Shown in pieces: positions 16,652 to 24,870 of a stretch of DNA of 64,000 bases. Under the pieces are notes generated by a model. That model searched no databases and was not told the DNA's origin. It was given only the letters and a program-made list of their open reading frames with translations. The first letter of the stretch is position 1, and the number at the start of each line of letters is the position of its first letter. A program made the position numbers and the translations under genes. The DNA is from DASZTV01 sp035550655 (GTDB taxonomy: Bacteria; Actinomycetota; Actinomycetes; JAFAQI01), in the NCBI GenBank assembly GCA_035550655.1, contig DASZOU010000027.1, positions 1 to 64,000 of the forward strand, read 5' to 3'.

Positions 16652-17509
16652 CTAGTTGGCGTGCTCGAGAGCAGCCACTGACCGCCAGCGGCTGATCACC
16701 CGCTCGTAGCACTGGCCGGCCGCCGGCAGGTCACCCGCGAGCAGTCGCTCCAGCGCCTCGTTGACGTCGGCGACCGAGGTGTCCTCCGACAGCGCGTCGT
16801 CGTCGACGAGGTGCACCAGGCCGCCGTAGTCGAGCTCCACCAACGAGTGCGGGTGGAAGTCCTCGAGCCAGCGGCCGACGTCTTCGATCGACGAGGTTGC
16901 CGGGCCCTCACCGAAGATCCGCTGGACGACTCGCAGCGCCCGCGCGATCCGCCGGCGTGCCCTCGACATCGCGGTGAGATAGATCAACGCGCGGTCCAGC
17001 CCTGCTCCAGAGTTCGCGTCCATCCGCCGCTCCCCGAGCACCATGCGTCGCTCGCTGGCCTCGAACGCGAGGAACCACGAGATGGGAACCTGCCACGTCG
17101 CGGTGATGATGCCCGCCCGCAGTTGCGGGTTGTTGGCCCGCCACACGTCGCGGGCATCTTCCGCGGCTGCGCTCAGCGCGGCGGGAAAGAACGCGTCGCG
17201 CAGCTCATCCGGAAGCTGGGAGCGAAAGCTGTCGAGCGCATCCCACGCGCGAAGCTGCAACCGCCACGGGCAGACGTAGGTGAGCCCGTCGAGCTCGCGC
17301 ACGTACGCGTGGTCGCTGCCGTCGGAGAGATCGAGCCGCGGCGGGATCGCGAGCACCGCCGAAAGCGCGACCTCGTGCTCGCGCACCATCTGGACCGGCC
17401 GGCTCGGCACGTCCCCGGCAGCGATGTAGGCCTGCCAACGGTTGCGCTCGTGCTCGGGAAGTCCGGACAGCGGCTCGTACACCCGCAAGTGCGCGGCGTA
17501 CCCCATCAC
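16652..17509 (-). CDS. Conserved actinobacterial hypothetical protein (bldC neighbour)
   Basis: The 285-aa soluble protein has the opening MGYAAHLRVYEPLSGLPEHE, the motif HAYVRELDGLTYVCPWRLQL, and a helical C-terminal half. From memory a protein with this start (YAAHLRVYEP) and the phrase YV..DG.TYVCPW lies next to bldC in Streptomyces and relatives. No catalytic signature is seen. Constant linkage to bldC suggests either a shared regulatory locus or simple conserved order; the function is unknown. It is divergent from vdh, with 59 bp between them. Confidence 0.8.
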   Translation of the reverse strand: MMGYAAHLRVYEPLSGLPEHERNRWQAYIAAGDVPSRPVQMVREHEVALSAVLAIPPRLDLSDGSDHAYVRELDGLTYVCPWRLQLRAWDALDSFRSQLPDELRDAFFPAALSAAAEDARDVWRANNPQLRAGIITATWQVPISWFLAFEASERRMVLGERRMDANSGAGLDRALIYLTAMSRARRRIARALRVVQRIFGEGPATSSIEDVGRWLEDFHPHSLVELDYGGLVHLVDDDALSEDTSVADVNEALERLLAGDLPAAGQCYERVISRWRSVAALEHAN

Positions 17510-17568
17510 GTCGTCAATCCTGGCACGACTGACGGTGCCCGCCGAGCGCTGCGATTAGCCTGCCGGGC

Positions 17569-18663
17569 GTGGACGTCTTCACCGAGGCGCCCGAGCACGA
17601 GCAGGTCGTGTTCTGCAACGACCCCTCGACCGGGCTTCGGGCGATCGTCGCGATCTACTCGACCGCGCTCGGCCCGGCGCTGGGCGGGACCCGCTTCTAC
17701 CCGTACGCCGACGAGGCGGCGGCGCTCGCCGACGTCCTGGAGCTGTCCCGGGCGATGGCGTACAAGGCAGCGTGCGCCGGCCTCGCGCTCGGCGGCGGCA
17801 AGGCGGTGATCCTCGGCGATCCCGCGACCGACAAGACCGAAGCGCTCCTGCGCGCGTACGGCCGGTTCGTCGACTCGCTGTCCGGGCGCTACTACACCGC
17901 CTGCGACGTCGGTACCTACGTCGCGGACATGGACGTCGTCGCCGAGGAGTGCCGCTACACCACCGGCCGTTCCCCCGAGCGGGGCGGCGCCGGGGACTCC
18001 TCTGTGCTCACCGCATTCGGGGTTTTCCAGGGGATGAGGGCTGCCGCCGAGGCGATGTGGGGCGAGCCCACCCTGCGCGGGCGGCGGGTCGGGATCGCCG
18101 GCGTCGGCAAGGTCGGCAGGCACCTCGTCGAGCACCTGCTGGCGGACGGCGCCGCCGTGGTGGTTGCGGATGTCGACGCCGCGGCCGTCTCCGACGTCAC
18201 GCACCGCCACCCGGAGATCGAGGTGAGCGAGCCCGGCCGGATCGTCGACGAGGCGATCGACGTGTACTCGCCGTGCGCCCTCGGTCACGCGCTCAGCGAC
18301 GACACGGTGTCACGGTTGAGCGCCAAGGTCGTCTGCGGCGGCGCGAACAACCAGCTCGCGCACCCTGGCGTCGAAGCCCGGCTCGAGGAGCGCGGCATCC
18401 TCTACGCCCCCGACTACGTGGTGAACGCGGGCGGGGTGATCCAGGTGGCGGACGAGATCGACGGCTACGACCCGGACCGCGCCCGCGCCAAGGCCGCCGA
18501 GATCTTCGCCACCACGGCCCGGATCCTCGCGACCGCGGCAGCGGACGGGATTCCGCCCTCGATCGCCGCCGATCGGATGGCCGAAGCGCGCATGGCCGCG
18601 GCCGGGGCAGGGCGTCCGCTACGCCTCCCGGAACGGGATGGCCAACGCAGCTCCGAGCGCTGA
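17569..18663 (+). CDS. vdh: Leu/Val-type amino acid dehydrogenase (valine dehydrogenase)
   Basis: The 364-aa protein is a Glu/Leu/Phe/Val dehydrogenase. It has ALGGTRFYPYAD, the catalytic-lysine regions MAYKAACAGLALGGGKAVI, then the Rossmann NAD site GVGKVGRHLVEHL, and CGGANNQLAHP with APDYVVNAGGVIQVADE near the end. It oxidatively deaminates branched-chain amino acids to 2-oxo acids with NAD, feeding catabolism and branched-chain acyl-CoA starter units. Position between the bldC neighbour and the DUF3073 gene matches Streptomyces vdh. GTG start. Confidence 0.9.
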   Translation: MDVFTEAPEHEQVVFCNDPSTGLRAIVAIYSTALGPALGGTRFYPYADEAAALADVLELSRAMAYKAACAGLALGGGKAVILGDPATDKTEALLRAYGRFVDSLSGRYYTACDVGTYVADMDVVAEECRYTTGRSPERGGAGDSSVLTAFGVFQGMRAAAEAMWGEPTLRGRRVGIAGVGKVGRHLVEHLLADGAAVVVADVDAAAVSDVTHRHPEIEVSEPGRIVDEAIDVYSPCALGHALSDDTVSRLSAKVVCGGANNQLAHPGVEARLEERGILYAPDYVVNAGGVIQVADEIDGYDPDRARAKAAEIFATTARILATAAADGIPPSIAADRMAEARMAAAGAGRPLRLPERDGQRSSER

Positions 18664-18763
18664 TATCCTGGCGGTCGATCCGGCGTACCGGGTCACGAGA
18701 TGACCGAACAACTTCCGTATCGCCACCGGGTCGGACCCGGGGCGCAACGAGGGGGTCGAGCCA

Positions 18764-18982
18764 ATGGGGCGCGGCCGTGCCAAGGCCAAGCAGACGAAGG
18801 TTGCCCGCGAGCTGAAGTACTCCAGCGGCGGCACCGACCTCGACCGCCTGGCGCAAGAGCTTGCCGCTGAGCGCAACGGCGCCGGCCAGAGCTATGCGAC
18901 GACCCAGTCGACGACCGTCGATGACGACGAAGACGACTACGGCGAGTACGACGGCTACGCAGCCGACGAGGACGAGAGCTAA
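18764..18982 (+). CDS. DUF3073 family small protein
   Basis: The 72-aa protein is highly charged. It begins MGRGRAKAKQTKVARELKYS and ends in an acidic Asp/Glu/Tyr tail (DDDEDDYGEYDGYAADEDES). This basic-head, acidic-tail layout is the DUF3073 signature, found in almost all actinobacteria beside purM; the role is unknown. The stop overlaps the purM stop by 4 nt in convergent orientation. Confidence 0.92.
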   Translation: MGRGRAKAKQTKVARELKYSSGGTDLDRLAQELAAERNGAGQSYATTQSTTVDDDEDDYGEYDGYAADEDES

Positions 18983-19989
18983 CCCTCGCTGATCTGACCG
19001 CAGACCCAGGACGGAACGCCTCGTCCGGTCAGGTGGTCCACGGCTGCCTGCGCGACCGGCTCCGGAACGACGGCGACCATGCCGACGCCCAGGTTGAACG
19101 TGCGCTCCATCTCGGCAGCCGCGACCTGGCCGCGCTCCGCGATGAGGTCGAAGATCGGCGCCGGGGTCCACGACGACCGGTCGATCCGCGCCGCCAGCCC
19201 GTCGGGAAGCACCCGGGCAAGGTTCGCGGTGAGGCCGCCACCGGTGACGTGGGAGAAGGCGTGCACCTCGAGCGCCGCCGCCAGGCTGAGGCAGTCCTTG
19301 GCGTAGATCCGGGTTGGGGTCAGCAGCTCCTCGCCCAGCGGCACTCCGAGCTCGGCCGTGGAGTCCAGCTCGAGCTTCGCGACCGACAGCAGCACGTGGC
19401 GGGCCAGCGAGTAGCCGTTCGAGTGCAGGCCACTCGACGCCATCGCGACGACGACGTCGCCCGGCCGGACCTTCGCCGGCCCGAGCAGGTCGGCCTCACG
19501 CACCATCCCGGTTGCCGCGCCGGCCAGGTCGTAGTCGTCGGGCCCGAGCAAGCCGGGGTGCTCCGCCGTCTCCCCACCGATCAGCGCGCAGCCGGCGAGC
19601 GCGCAGCCCGCGTCGATGCCGGCGACGATGTCCGCGATGCGCTCCGGCACCACCCGGCCGCACGCGATGTAGTCGGTCATGAACAGCGGCTCCGCGCCGC
19701 AGACCACGATGTCGTCGACCACCATTCCCACCAGGTCGTGGCCAATGGTGTCGTGCCGGTCGAGTGCCTGCGCGATGGCGACCTTCGTGCCGACGCCGTC
19801 GGTGGAGGTCGCGAGCATCCGTTCCGCATCGATCCGGAACAGCCCCGCGAACCCGCCGAGTCCGCCCACGACCTCGGGGCGGGTCGACGTCAGCCGTGAC
19901 TTGATCAGCTCGACCGCGCGGTCGCCGGCCGCGATGGATACGCCGGCAGCGGCGTACGTCGCGCTCGCGCTGTCTTCGACTGAGCTCAC
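18979..19989 (-). CDS. purM: Phosphoribosylformylglycinamidine cyclo-ligase
   Basis: The 336-aa enzyme is AIR synthetase, purine step 5: ATP-dependent ring closure of FGAM to AIR. It has ATYAAAGVSIAAGDRAVELIK, STDGVGTKVAIAQ, HDLVGMVVDDIVVCGAEPLF and GLHSNGYSLAR. The GTG at 19989 overlaps the purF stop in GTGA, so translation is coupled to purF. A longer open frame upstream is purF shadow. The length is normal for the family. Its 3' end meets the DUF3073 stop. Confidence 0.96.
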   Translation of the reverse strand: MSSVEDSASATYAAAGVSIAAGDRAVELIKSRLTSTRPEVVGGLGGFAGLFRIDAERMLATSTDGVGTKVAIAQALDRHDTIGHDLVGMVVDDIVVCGAEPLFMTDYIACGRVVPERIADIVAGIDAGCALAGCALIGGETAEHPGLLGPDDYDLAGAATGMVREADLLGPAKVRPGDVVVAMASSGLHSNGYSLARHVLLSVAKLELDSTAELGVPLGEELLTPTRIYAKDCLSLAAALEVHAFSHVTGGGLTANLARVLPDGLAARIDRSSWTPAPIFDLIAERGQVAAAEMERTFNLGVGMVAVVPEPVAQAAVDHLTGRGVPSWVCGQISEG

Positions 19990-21563
19990 GGACGAGACAG
20001 CGCGTCCGATGCGCCGACGCCGGGGAGCAGCATCTCCTGCCCGTCGGCGTCCGCTTCGACGGTTCGGGAGATGCCCTCGAGCATGTGCTTGCCGAGCAGC
20101 TCCGGAGCGGGGAGCTCGATCGGGTACTGGCCGTCGAAGCACGCGCGGCACAGCCGGTCACCGGGGATCGTGGTGGCTTCGACGAGCTCTTCGAGCGAGA
20201 TGTAGCCGAGTGAGTCGGCGCCGATGGAGGCGCACACCTGATCGACGGTCAAGCCGTTCGCGATGAGCTCGGCGCGGGAGGCGAAGTCGATGCCGTAGAA
20301 GCACGGCCACTGCACCGGCGGCGAGGAGATCCGCACGTGAACCTCAGCCGCACCGGCCTCGCGCAGCATCCGCACCAGCGCCCGCTGCGTGTTCCCGCGC
20401 ACGATCGAGTCGTCGACGACGACCAGCCGCTTGCCGGCGATCGCTGCCCGCAGCGGGTTCAGCTTCAGCCGGATACCCAGCTGCCGGATGGTGTTCGAGG
20501 GCTGGATGAAGGTGCGGCCGACGTAGGCGTTCTTCACCAGGCCGATGCCGTACGGGATGCCGCTCGCCTCGGCGTACCCGACCGCGGCCGGCGTGCCGCT
20601 CTCCGGCACCGGGATCACCAGGTCGGCGTCGACCGGGTGCTCCGACGCGAGCCGCCGGCCGACCTCGACGCGGGTCTCCTGGACCGAGCGCCCGGCGATC
20701 GCCGTGTCGGGCCGGGCCAGGTAGACGTACTCGAACAGGCACCCCTTCGGGGTCGCCTCGGCGTACCGCTGCGAGCGAAGCCCGTGCTCGTCGATGGCGA
20801 TCAGCTCACCGGGCTCGATCTCGCGGACGAACGACGCGCCCACGATGTCGAGGGCGGCGGTCTCGCTCGCGACGACCCAGCCGCGCTCGAGGCGGCCGAG
20901 CACGAGCGGCCGAACCCCATGCGGATCGCGGGTCGCGTAGAGCGTGTTCTCGTCCATGAAGACGAGCGAGAACGCACCGCGGAGCTTGGGCAGGACCTTG
21001 ATCGCGGCAGCCTCCAGCGACAGGTCCGGGTCGCGCGCGAGCAGCTCGGTGATCAGGTCCGAGTCGCTGGTTGCGCGCGGCTCGCCGTGGCGCGGCCGGT
21101 CGTCGACACCGATCTCGGCGGCGAGCTGAGCGGTGTTGGTGAGGTTGCCGTTGTGGCCGAGTGCGATCCCCCCGCCCTGCGGGGCCGGCCGGTACGACGG
21201 TTGGGCGTTCTCCCAGGTGCATGACCCGGTGGTCGAGTAGCGGTTGTGCCCGATCGCCAGGTGGCCCGGCATCGCGCCGAGGGTGGGCTCGTCGAAGACC
21301 TGGGCGACGAGACCGAGGTCCTTGTAGACCACGACGGTGCGGCCGTCGGAGACGGCCATGCCCGCAGCCTCCTGGCCGCGGTGCTGCAGCGCGTACAGCC
21401 CGTAGTACGTGAGCTTGGCGACTTCTTCGCCGGGGGCCCAGACACCGAAGACGCCACAGGCGTCCTTGGGCGGAGCCTCGTCAGGGATGTCGTCGAACGT
21501 GACCCGTTGCGGTGACGGGGTGTGGTCGTGCGATGCAGGGAAGTCGGACAGGCTCGGCGCCAC
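19986..21563 (-). CDS. purF: Amidophosphoribosyltransferase
   Basis: The 525-aa PurF catalyses the first committed purine step, PRPP plus glutamine to phosphoribosylamine. It is of the B. subtilis type: a propeptide of about 35 residues precedes the catalytic Cys36 (KDACGVFGVW). An N-terminal Ntn glutaminase follows, then a PRTase with VVVDDSIVRGNT, and C-terminal cysteines (LCRACFDG) that with the internal Cys fit a 4Fe-4S site. The GTG start has AAGGAG at good spacing. It is coupled to purM and divergent from the flavodoxin-like gene. Confidence 0.97.
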   Translation of the reverse strand: MAPSLSDFPASHDHTPSPQRVTFDDIPDEAPPKDACGVFGVWAPGEEVAKLTYYGLYALQHRGQEAAGMAVSDGRTVVVYKDLGLVAQVFDEPTLGAMPGHLAIGHNRYSTTGSCTWENAQPSYRPAPQGGGIALGHNGNLTNTAQLAAEIGVDDRPRHGEPRATSDSDLITELLARDPDLSLEAAAIKVLPKLRGAFSLVFMDENTLYATRDPHGVRPLVLGRLERGWVVASETAALDIVGASFVREIEPGELIAIDEHGLRSQRYAEATPKGCLFEYVYLARPDTAIAGRSVQETRVEVGRRLASEHPVDADLVIPVPESGTPAAVGYAEASGIPYGIGLVKNAYVGRTFIQPSNTIRQLGIRLKLNPLRAAIAGKRLVVVDDSIVRGNTQRALVRMLREAGAAEVHVRISSPPVQWPCFYGIDFASRAELIANGLTVDQVCASIGADSLGYISLEELVEATTIPGDRLCRACFDGQYPIELPAPELLGKHMLEGISRTVEADADGQEMLLPGVGASDALSRP

Positions 21564-21655
21564 CGACCGGCTCCTTGTCGTCGTCGACTCGGGACGCCAT
21601 CAGTCTACGGGGCGCGGGCAGCGTTTCGGCGCTGACCTTTGCCGACGTTTCCGGC

Positions 21656-22408
21656 ATGGTTGATCCGGTGCGGGTACTCGTGGTCTACGGCTCGAGCCGC
21701 GGCGGCACGGCCGGGCTCGCTCACCTGGTGGCGGATGCGTTCGTCCGCCACCAAATCCGCGCGGAAGTCCGCCGGGCCGGCGATGCCCGCGACCCCCGTG
21801 ACTTCGACGCGATCGTTGTGGGCGGCGCGCTGTACAACAACCGCTGGCATCCTGACGCGGTCGCGTTCGTCGGCCGACATCGCCGAGAGCTCTGTCAGCT
21901 GCCAGTGTGGTTCTTCTCCAGCGGCCCACTCGATGACTCAGCGCGGTCCGGAGCGCTCGCGCCGGTGCCGCAGGTCAACGCACTGGCCCGCGAGATCGAC
22001 ATCCAGGGCCACATGACCTTCGGTGGCCTCCTGGACCACAAGCCGGGCGGACTGATAGGCCTGTTCGCGTGGGGACCGGAGGGCGACTTCCGTGATCGTC
22101 ACCACGTCGCCGAGTGGGTCGAGCGGATCGCAGGCGAGCTCTCGAGCGACCACGAGTCGATGGTGCGGGTGATCGGACCCGACCGCCGACCGGTCGCCGC
22201 CGCGCGGCCGCCCGCGCCCGCGCCCGCGATCGTCCTCCCGTCAGAGCCGCAGCCCGAGCCGGAGGAGACACCGCCGACACGGTCCAACGGTTCGGTGTCG
22301 CGCCTCAAGCGGTACCTCACCCTCGACGAGGAAGAAGCCGACGACGAGGGTCTCGACCTCCTGCTCGACGACGAGAGTCTCGACCTGCTCGAGGACGCCG
22401 AGACCTAA
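21656..22408 (+). CDS. Flavodoxin-domain protein with acidic C-terminal tail
   Basis: The 250-aa protein begins MVDPVRVLVVYGSSRGGTAG, the FMN phosphate loop of flavodoxins. AIVVGGALYNNRWHPDAV and LPVWFFSSGPLDD follow, matching protoporphyrinogen-oxidase-HemG-like flavodoxin domains. From about residue 175 a Pro-rich linker leads to an acidic Leu/Asp/Glu tail (GLDLLLDDESLDLLEDAET), which is unusual. It probably binds FMN and moves electrons, with the partner unknown. It is divergent from purF with about 90 bp between. The frame is open upstream, but the flavodoxin loop sets the start. Confidence 0.8.
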   Translation: MVDPVRVLVVYGSSRGGTAGLAHLVADAFVRHQIRAEVRRAGDARDPRDFDAIVVGGALYNNRWHPDAVAFVGRHRRELCQLPVWFFSSGPLDDSARSGALAPVPQVNALAREIDIQGHMTFGGLLDHKPGGLIGLFAWGPEGDFRDRHHVAEWVERIAGELSSDHESMVRVIGPDRRPVAAARPPAPAPAIVLPSEPQPEPEETPPTRSNGSVSRLKRYLTLDEEEADDEGLDLLLDDESLDLLEDAET

Positions 22409-22476
22409 CCCAGCGACCGGAAGCACACAGCGGGCGACCGGCGATCAGTCTCGAAAGGCGCCCGTAACCTACGCGC

Positions 22477-22527
22477 GTGGACGCTTTGAAGGGCCGCACC
22501 GCCGTGATCACGGGGGCCGCAAGCGGG
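22477..22527 (+). pseudogene. SDR dehydrogenase N-terminal remnant
   Basis: From a GTG at 22477 the frame reads M D A L K G R T A V I T G A A S G, the classic nucleotide-binding start of a short-chain dehydrogenase. Homology then ends, and the frame stops at 22543-22545. This is a 17-codon scrap of a former gene. Confidence 0.6.
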
Positions 22528-22610
22528 TCGTCGGTGAACACATAGTGGCGGTGACGCGGAATCGCATCCACGAGGTCATCGGCACTCCGATCGGGGCGGG
22601 CGACCTCGGC
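22524..22610 (-). pseudogene. SDR C-terminal-like remnant in opposite orientation
   Basis: The minus strand encodes R S A D D L V D A I P R H R H Y V F T D D P. This resembles the C-terminal end of actinobacterial SDR proteins (a valine/alanine helix followed by R.YV.T). It directly abuts the plus-strand SDR N-terminal scrap. It looks like the leftover of an inversion and deletion of one gene. Confidence 0.4.
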
Positions 22611-22660
22611 TGACCCAAGCAAGAGCATCACCTCTGCCGGTGCCGCTCGGCGCACGTTGG

Positions 22661-23149
22661 CTATTCGTCCTGGCTGCGCTCGACGATTGCGGCGATGCGG
22701 TCGAGGCTCTCCGTCATCCCGCGGCGCAGATCGCTTTCACGGTCCTTGAGGCCGGCGAGGGTGTCGATGATGAACCAGCCCAACGCGTTGACGGGCTTCA
22801 GCACGGTGTAGGACTCGGTGACCAGAGTGCCCGTCCCCTCGGGCTCGAAGGTGTAGCGCCATTCGATGGTGCCGCCGCCAACCTCGCTGCGCTCGAAGGC
22901 GAATGCGCGACCGGCGTCGGCAACGGTGACGACGGGCTTGTTAGGCCAGTCCGGGACGCGGCCGGCGTGGTTGATTGCCTTGAAGCGTGCGCCGACCACG
23001 GGGCCGGTCGCGCCCTTGATCCACGTGCACTTGACGACTTCCGGTGAGTACTCCGGAGTCCGCGTGACGTCGGAGACTAGGGAGTAGAGCGCCTCGGGCC
23101 GCGCCTCGATGTGGCGCGACACCCTGTCCGTAGTGAGTTCCTGCTTCAT
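22661..23149 (-). CDS. SRPBCC family protein (polyketide cyclase/START-like)
   Basis: The 162-aa protein has the helix-grip layout of SRPBCC proteins: VSRHIEARPEALYSLVSDVT, YSPEVVKCTWIKGATGPVVG, GTIEWRYTFEPEGTGTLVTE, and a long C-terminal helix. Such folds bind hydrophobic ligands in a deep cavity; no specific ligand is indicated. The ATG at 23149 is preceded by GGGAG at 7 nt. It lies next to the SDR remnants, so it may be a survivor of a once larger accessory block. Confidence 0.8.
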   Translation of the reverse strand: MKQELTTDRVSRHIEARPEALYSLVSDVTRTPEYSPEVVKCTWIKGATGPVVGARFKAINHAGRVPDWPNKPVVTVADAGRAFAFERSEVGGGTIEWRYTFEPEGTGTLVTESYTVLKPVNALGWFIIDTLAGLKDRESDLRRGMTESLDRIAAIVERSQDE

Positions 23150-23402
23150 GTCGCGTCTCCCGGCGGGTGGAGTGATCCAACCCATCTCGACTCAAGGACT
23201 TGTTCGACCAGGCTCACACGTTTCGGTCATTGCCACCAGTGCTGGAACGGCACCTCGCGGTCGCGGAGCTGACTGCGCGCCTAACGTGCCTGTGGGGACG
23301 ATGCAGCCGACTATGGCGGTGCGGGTGGCGAGAGGCATGCGGGGGCCCCGATCTGTTGGCCCGTGGTGCCTTGGGGCGTGCCGTGCGACAGTTTCGGGTG
23401 TG

Positions 23403-24632
23403 GTGACTCGCGCGCGCCGCGCGATGCTCGTGTTGGCGTTGCTGGTGTCGATGACGGCGTGTTCGCACGCCCACGCACCAGCTGCGAACGTGCCCGGCGC
23501 TTCCACGGGGTCGTCGGTTGCGGTGCAGGCGCGCCAACTGCTCACGATCGAGGCACTGAGTCCGACATCGCTGGTGGGCCTGTGGTCTGATCAGCAGTCC
23601 AACGGCGTGGGCACAGTCCGTCTCGCGTTCTCCGCCAACAGCGGGCAGACCTGGCGGAGTGTCGGCACGGCGCTGCCACGGTCGGGCCAGGCGTTTCCGC
23701 CGCCCGCTATGGCCTTCGTCTCTACCTCCGGCGGTGTTGTAGAGGTGGAGGGGCAGGTCTACGCCACGACGGACAGCGGTGGCACATGGAAGCCGGCTTA
23801 CCTCGGCGAGCGGGTGACAGCACTCAGCATCAATCACGGGACCATCTGGGCGGTAGGACGGCGCTGCCCGCCGGGCGGCGGCAAGAGGGACCAATGCGCC
23901 GTCTACCTCTGGGCCAGTACACGCGCTCATCCGTTGGTCTTGGCAGAGCGGTTGGGGGGCGGCCTGGTCGCGGCTCGTTACGGCACCGATCCGCTTCTGC
24001 TTCGTAGCGGTGCCCATGTCGGGTTGGTCACCGGTGTTGGTGGCAGGCCCGGCAACAACACGTTCGTGACAGCGAACCTCGCGCGGGGTTGGTCCGCCGC
24101 CAGCTCGCCATGTTCGGTAACGACACCAGTGCGCGTCAGACACCATCGCAGCGTCAAGGTCACCTGGATCGGACCGGAAGCAGTAGCAGCCGGGTCCGGA
24201 GCACACCCGCACTGGTGGGTGCTCTGCTACGGCCAGGCATCCGCCGGGACCGAGACAAAAGGCCTCGAGATCGCGACCTATCAGCGGGAGCGGTTCGTCG
24301 TGGAGCAAGCCTACGGGGCCTGGTCGCAGATCGCCGCCTTCCCCTCGACCGACCCCTACCGCAACCCGGCACATCTGCCGACCGGCCACGTTGGCCGGCT
24401 GTATGCGCTGTCGAACACGGCCCTGTTGCAGACCGACCAGAACGTCCTGGCGGTCAGCACGGACGCGGGCCGGGACTGGCGCACGATCAATGGCCTCAAC
24501 TTCGAAGGCGACGGCGACTGGGTCACCTTCACCGGCGGCAATGGGGAACCCCTGTGGCTGCTGGTGCCGCACGTCGGGCTGTGGCGCAGCCCGAACGGCA
24601 TTGCGGGCTATCGGTCACTCGCCGCCTCCTAG
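23403..24632 (+). CDS. Exported lipoprotein with BNR/sialidase-like beta-propeller repeats
   Basis: The 409-aa lipoprotein reads V T R A R R A M L V L A L L V S M T A C from GTG 23403, with lipobox MTAC. The mature part has repeated beta-propeller segments with Ser/Thr-Asp-Gly-Trp cores (FSANSGQTWRSV, ATTDSGGTWKPA, VSTDAGRDWRTI), the BNR (Asp-box) pattern. No catalytic sialidase residues are evident, so a binding or scaffolding role is more likely. The frame is open for 98 codons upstream, but those lack a leader; ATG 23424 is an alternative start. It is convergent with the DUF6351 gene. Confidence 0.72.
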   Translation: MTRARRAMLVLALLVSMTACSHAHAPAANVPGASTGSSVAVQARQLLTIEALSPTSLVGLWSDQQSNGVGTVRLAFSANSGQTWRSVGTALPRSGQAFPPPAMAFVSTSGGVVEVEGQVYATTDSGGTWKPAYLGERVTALSINHGTIWAVGRRCPPGGGKRDQCAVYLWASTRAHPLVLAERLGGGLVAARYGTDPLLLRSGAHVGLVTGVGGRPGNNTFVTANLARGWSAASSPCSVTTPVRVRHHRSVKVTWIGPEAVAAGSGAHPHWWVLCYGQASAGTETKGLEIATYQRERFVVEQAYGAWSQIAAFPSTDPYRNPAHLPTGHVGRLYALSNTALLQTDQNVLAVSTDAGRDWRTINGLNFEGDGDWVTFTGGNGEPLWLLVPHVGLWRSPNGIAGYRSLAAS

Positions 24633-24870
24633 CACCACAAGACGCAGCTAGACGCTCACAAAGTCCTTGGGTCGAACCGACTCAGCACGCCCGATCTCCC
24701 GCTCGCGATCGGCACCTCCCGAGCGCTGGTGCGTGCCAACCAATGTGGCGTTACCCCAGTGATTTCCTCGAAATCTGAGGGAATTGGTCACGCAATGCCA
24801 CATTGCTTGCGCGATCCAGAGCGCCGGATCTGGTCGGTTGGGCCGCTCGTGTGCGCGGATGCCGTGTTCG
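24633..24870. other. Convergent intergenic region with nested inverted repeats
   Basis: No coding signal is seen. CAATGTGGC (24741-24749) is inverted at 24797-24805. Between them GATTTC-ctc-GAAATC (24761-24775) forms a tight hairpin. The region separates two convergent genes and may act as a bidirectional terminator. Confidence 0.5.
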
